Positions 63,189 to 64,000 of a DNA stretch of 64,000 nt are shown in pieces (position 1 is the stretch's first letter; each line of letters begins with the position of its first letter). Source of the stretch: Haladaptatus halobius. GTDB taxonomy: Archaea; Halobacteriota; Halobacteria; Halobacteriales; Haladaptataceae. The stretch is from contig NZ_CP085335.1 of NCBI RefSeq assembly GCF_020618475.1, positions 2,356,001 through 2,420,000 on the forward strand. The letters are read 5' to 3'. The notes beneath the pieces are model-generated. The model was not told the origin of the DNA and made no database searches. It worked only from the letters and a program-made list of their open reading frames with translations. A program made the position numbers and the translations under genes.

Positions 63189-64000
63189 TTAGGACTGCTC
63201 GTCTTCCGTGGCCTGCTCGGTTTCCGTCGCCTGTTCGGGCTCCGCGTTCGACTCCTCGGCGGCGACTTCGGCTTCGAGGTCGGCGAGGTCGACCTCGTCG
63301 GCGGCGGATGCCTCCTCCGTCTCCATTTCCGCCTCCGTCTCCGTCTCGTCTTCGATGCCCATCTCGGCTTTCAACGTGTCCAGTTCGGCGTCGACTTCGC
63401 CGGAAGAGCGCACCTCTTCGAGTTCGCGGTCGAGTTGGTCTTTGTCCGAGAGTGCGTCCTCGAACGCCCCCGACTCGTGGAGTTCGTCCATCGCTTCGGC
63501 GCGCGCTTCCATCTCCTCGGTCTGCTCTTCGGCGCGGTCGATGGCCATCCCGACGTTCTGCATCTCGTCGCCGACGCCCGTCATCGCCTCCGAGACGCGG
63601 GAGTTCGCTTCCGCGGCCTCGTAGCGAGCTTTCATGCTCTCCTTTTTCGTGCGGAACTCCTCGATGCGGTTCTGAAGCGTGTCTTTCTTCTCGATGAGGT
63701 TGTCCTGCGTGTTCTGGAGCTGCGCGATCTGACCATCCAAGTCCTCTATCTGGGTCATCTTCTGCTTTTTCTTCTCCAGCGCGCGCCGGGCCAAGTCCTC
63801 ACGCCCTTGGTTTATCGCCTCGCGGGCCTGCGAGTTGTGCTTCTCCACGTTCTCCTCTAGGTTCCGCTTCTGGATTTCGAGGCGCTTTTTCTGGGTCGTG
63901 AGGTCGGCGATGCCCTTCTTCACGTCCTGCAGTTCGTCGCGCATCTGTTCGTACGAGTAGTCGAGCGTCTCGGTGGGGTCTTCGGCCCTGTTCAGGAGGG
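63189..64000 (-). CDS. PspA/IM30-like coiled-coil protein, partial at the right edge
   Basis: The frame runs to the window's end without a start (LLNRAEDPTETLDYSYEQMR, then DELQDVKKGIADLTTQKKRL). It is a long coiled-coil helix of PspA/IM30 character, with ALEKKKQKMTQIEDLDGQIA and RIEEFRTKKESMKARYEAAE, ending in a Glu-rich acidic tail. PspA-type proteins bind membranes and protect them under stress; the N-terminal amphipathic helix is lost to the edge. About 269 residues are visible. The membrane protein downstream on the same strand, 45 bases from its stop, is a plausible partner. Confidence 0.8.
   Translation of the reverse strand, partial: LLNRAEDPTETLDYSYEQMRDELQDVKKGIADLTTQKKRLEIQKRNLEENVEKHNSQAREAINQGREDLARRALEKKKQKMTQIEDLDGQIAQLQNTQDNLIEKKDTLQNRIEEFRTKKESMKARYEAAEANSRVSEAMTGVGDEMQNVGMAIDRAEEQTEEMEARAEAMDELHESGAFEDALSDKDQLDRELEEVRSSGEVDAELDTLKAEMGIEDETETEAEMETEEASAADEVDLADLEAEVAAEESNAEPEQATETEQATEDEQS

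Overview
The window is chromosomal DNA from a haloarchaeon (class Halobacteria). The evidence is high GC, acidic low-lysine proteins, archaeal transcription and translation genes (Rpo7, Spt4, eIF2 gamma, S24e, S27ae, a Kae1-Bud32 fusion), coenzyme F420 biosynthesis, a CetZ tubulin relative, Tat signals and PGF-CTERM-like tails. The genus cannot be fixed from the sequence alone. Most of the window is dense, ordinary core genome. No insertion sequence, prophage, CRISPR array, rRNA or convincing tRNA was seen.

Layout. 1-3.4 kb: a TrkA-C type membrane protein (cut by the left edge), a K+ channel with an RCK domain and a broken HPP/UspA protein. 3.5-8.8 kb: nucleoside phosphorylase, DUF5812-like protein, an IPP isomerase-like Nudix protein, small membrane proteins, thymidylate kinase and an NDUFA9-like dehydrogenase. 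8.8-14.2 kb: an AT-rich gap, a decayed cetZ, and the F420 genes cofC, cofG and cofH with an amber-truncated signal peptidase between cofC and cofG. 14.3-18.7 kb: purC, a DapA-family lyase, a truncated secreted-protein remnant, a PIN-like gene overlapping a 30-codon ORF, a frameshifted membrane protein and a HAM1 pyrophosphatase. 18.9-24.1 kb: the conserved archaeal information-processing cluster. 24.2-30.5 kb: an ArsR-type regulator, DUF5787, a secreted arylsulfotransferase-like propeller, and an MBL hydrolase next to an AAA ATPase. 30.7-35.2 kb: a cell-surface/glycan region with two NodB-fold deacetylase-like proteins and an Agl23-type membrane protein with a partial duplicate of its C-terminal domain. 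35.3-44.6 kb: thiolase, a broken Nudix gene, aldehyde:ferredoxin oxidoreductase, an antiporter, a fatty acyl-CoA ligase and an MBL hydrolase. 45-53.2 kb: a class V aminotransferase, two adjacent amber-interrupted membrane genes, an AIM24-family protein, a CDF transporter, threonine aldolase and an M29 aminopeptidase. 53.4-64 kb: LigA, an ABC exporter pair, UvrC, ThrS, a membrane protein and a PspA-like coiled-coil protein cut by the right edge.

The most unusual property is the number of otherwise recognisable genes broken by single events. In-frame TAG interrupts the HPP/UspA gene, signal peptidase, cetZ and two neighbouring membrane genes. CetZ also has TGA and a lost start codon. Net one-base frameshifts split a Nudix gene and a small membrane protein, and a short zinc-ribbon ORF has no usable start. 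TAG also ends at least ten intact genes here, so mutation or assembly error is a better explanation than a recoded amber codon. No clear new defence or mobile system was found.
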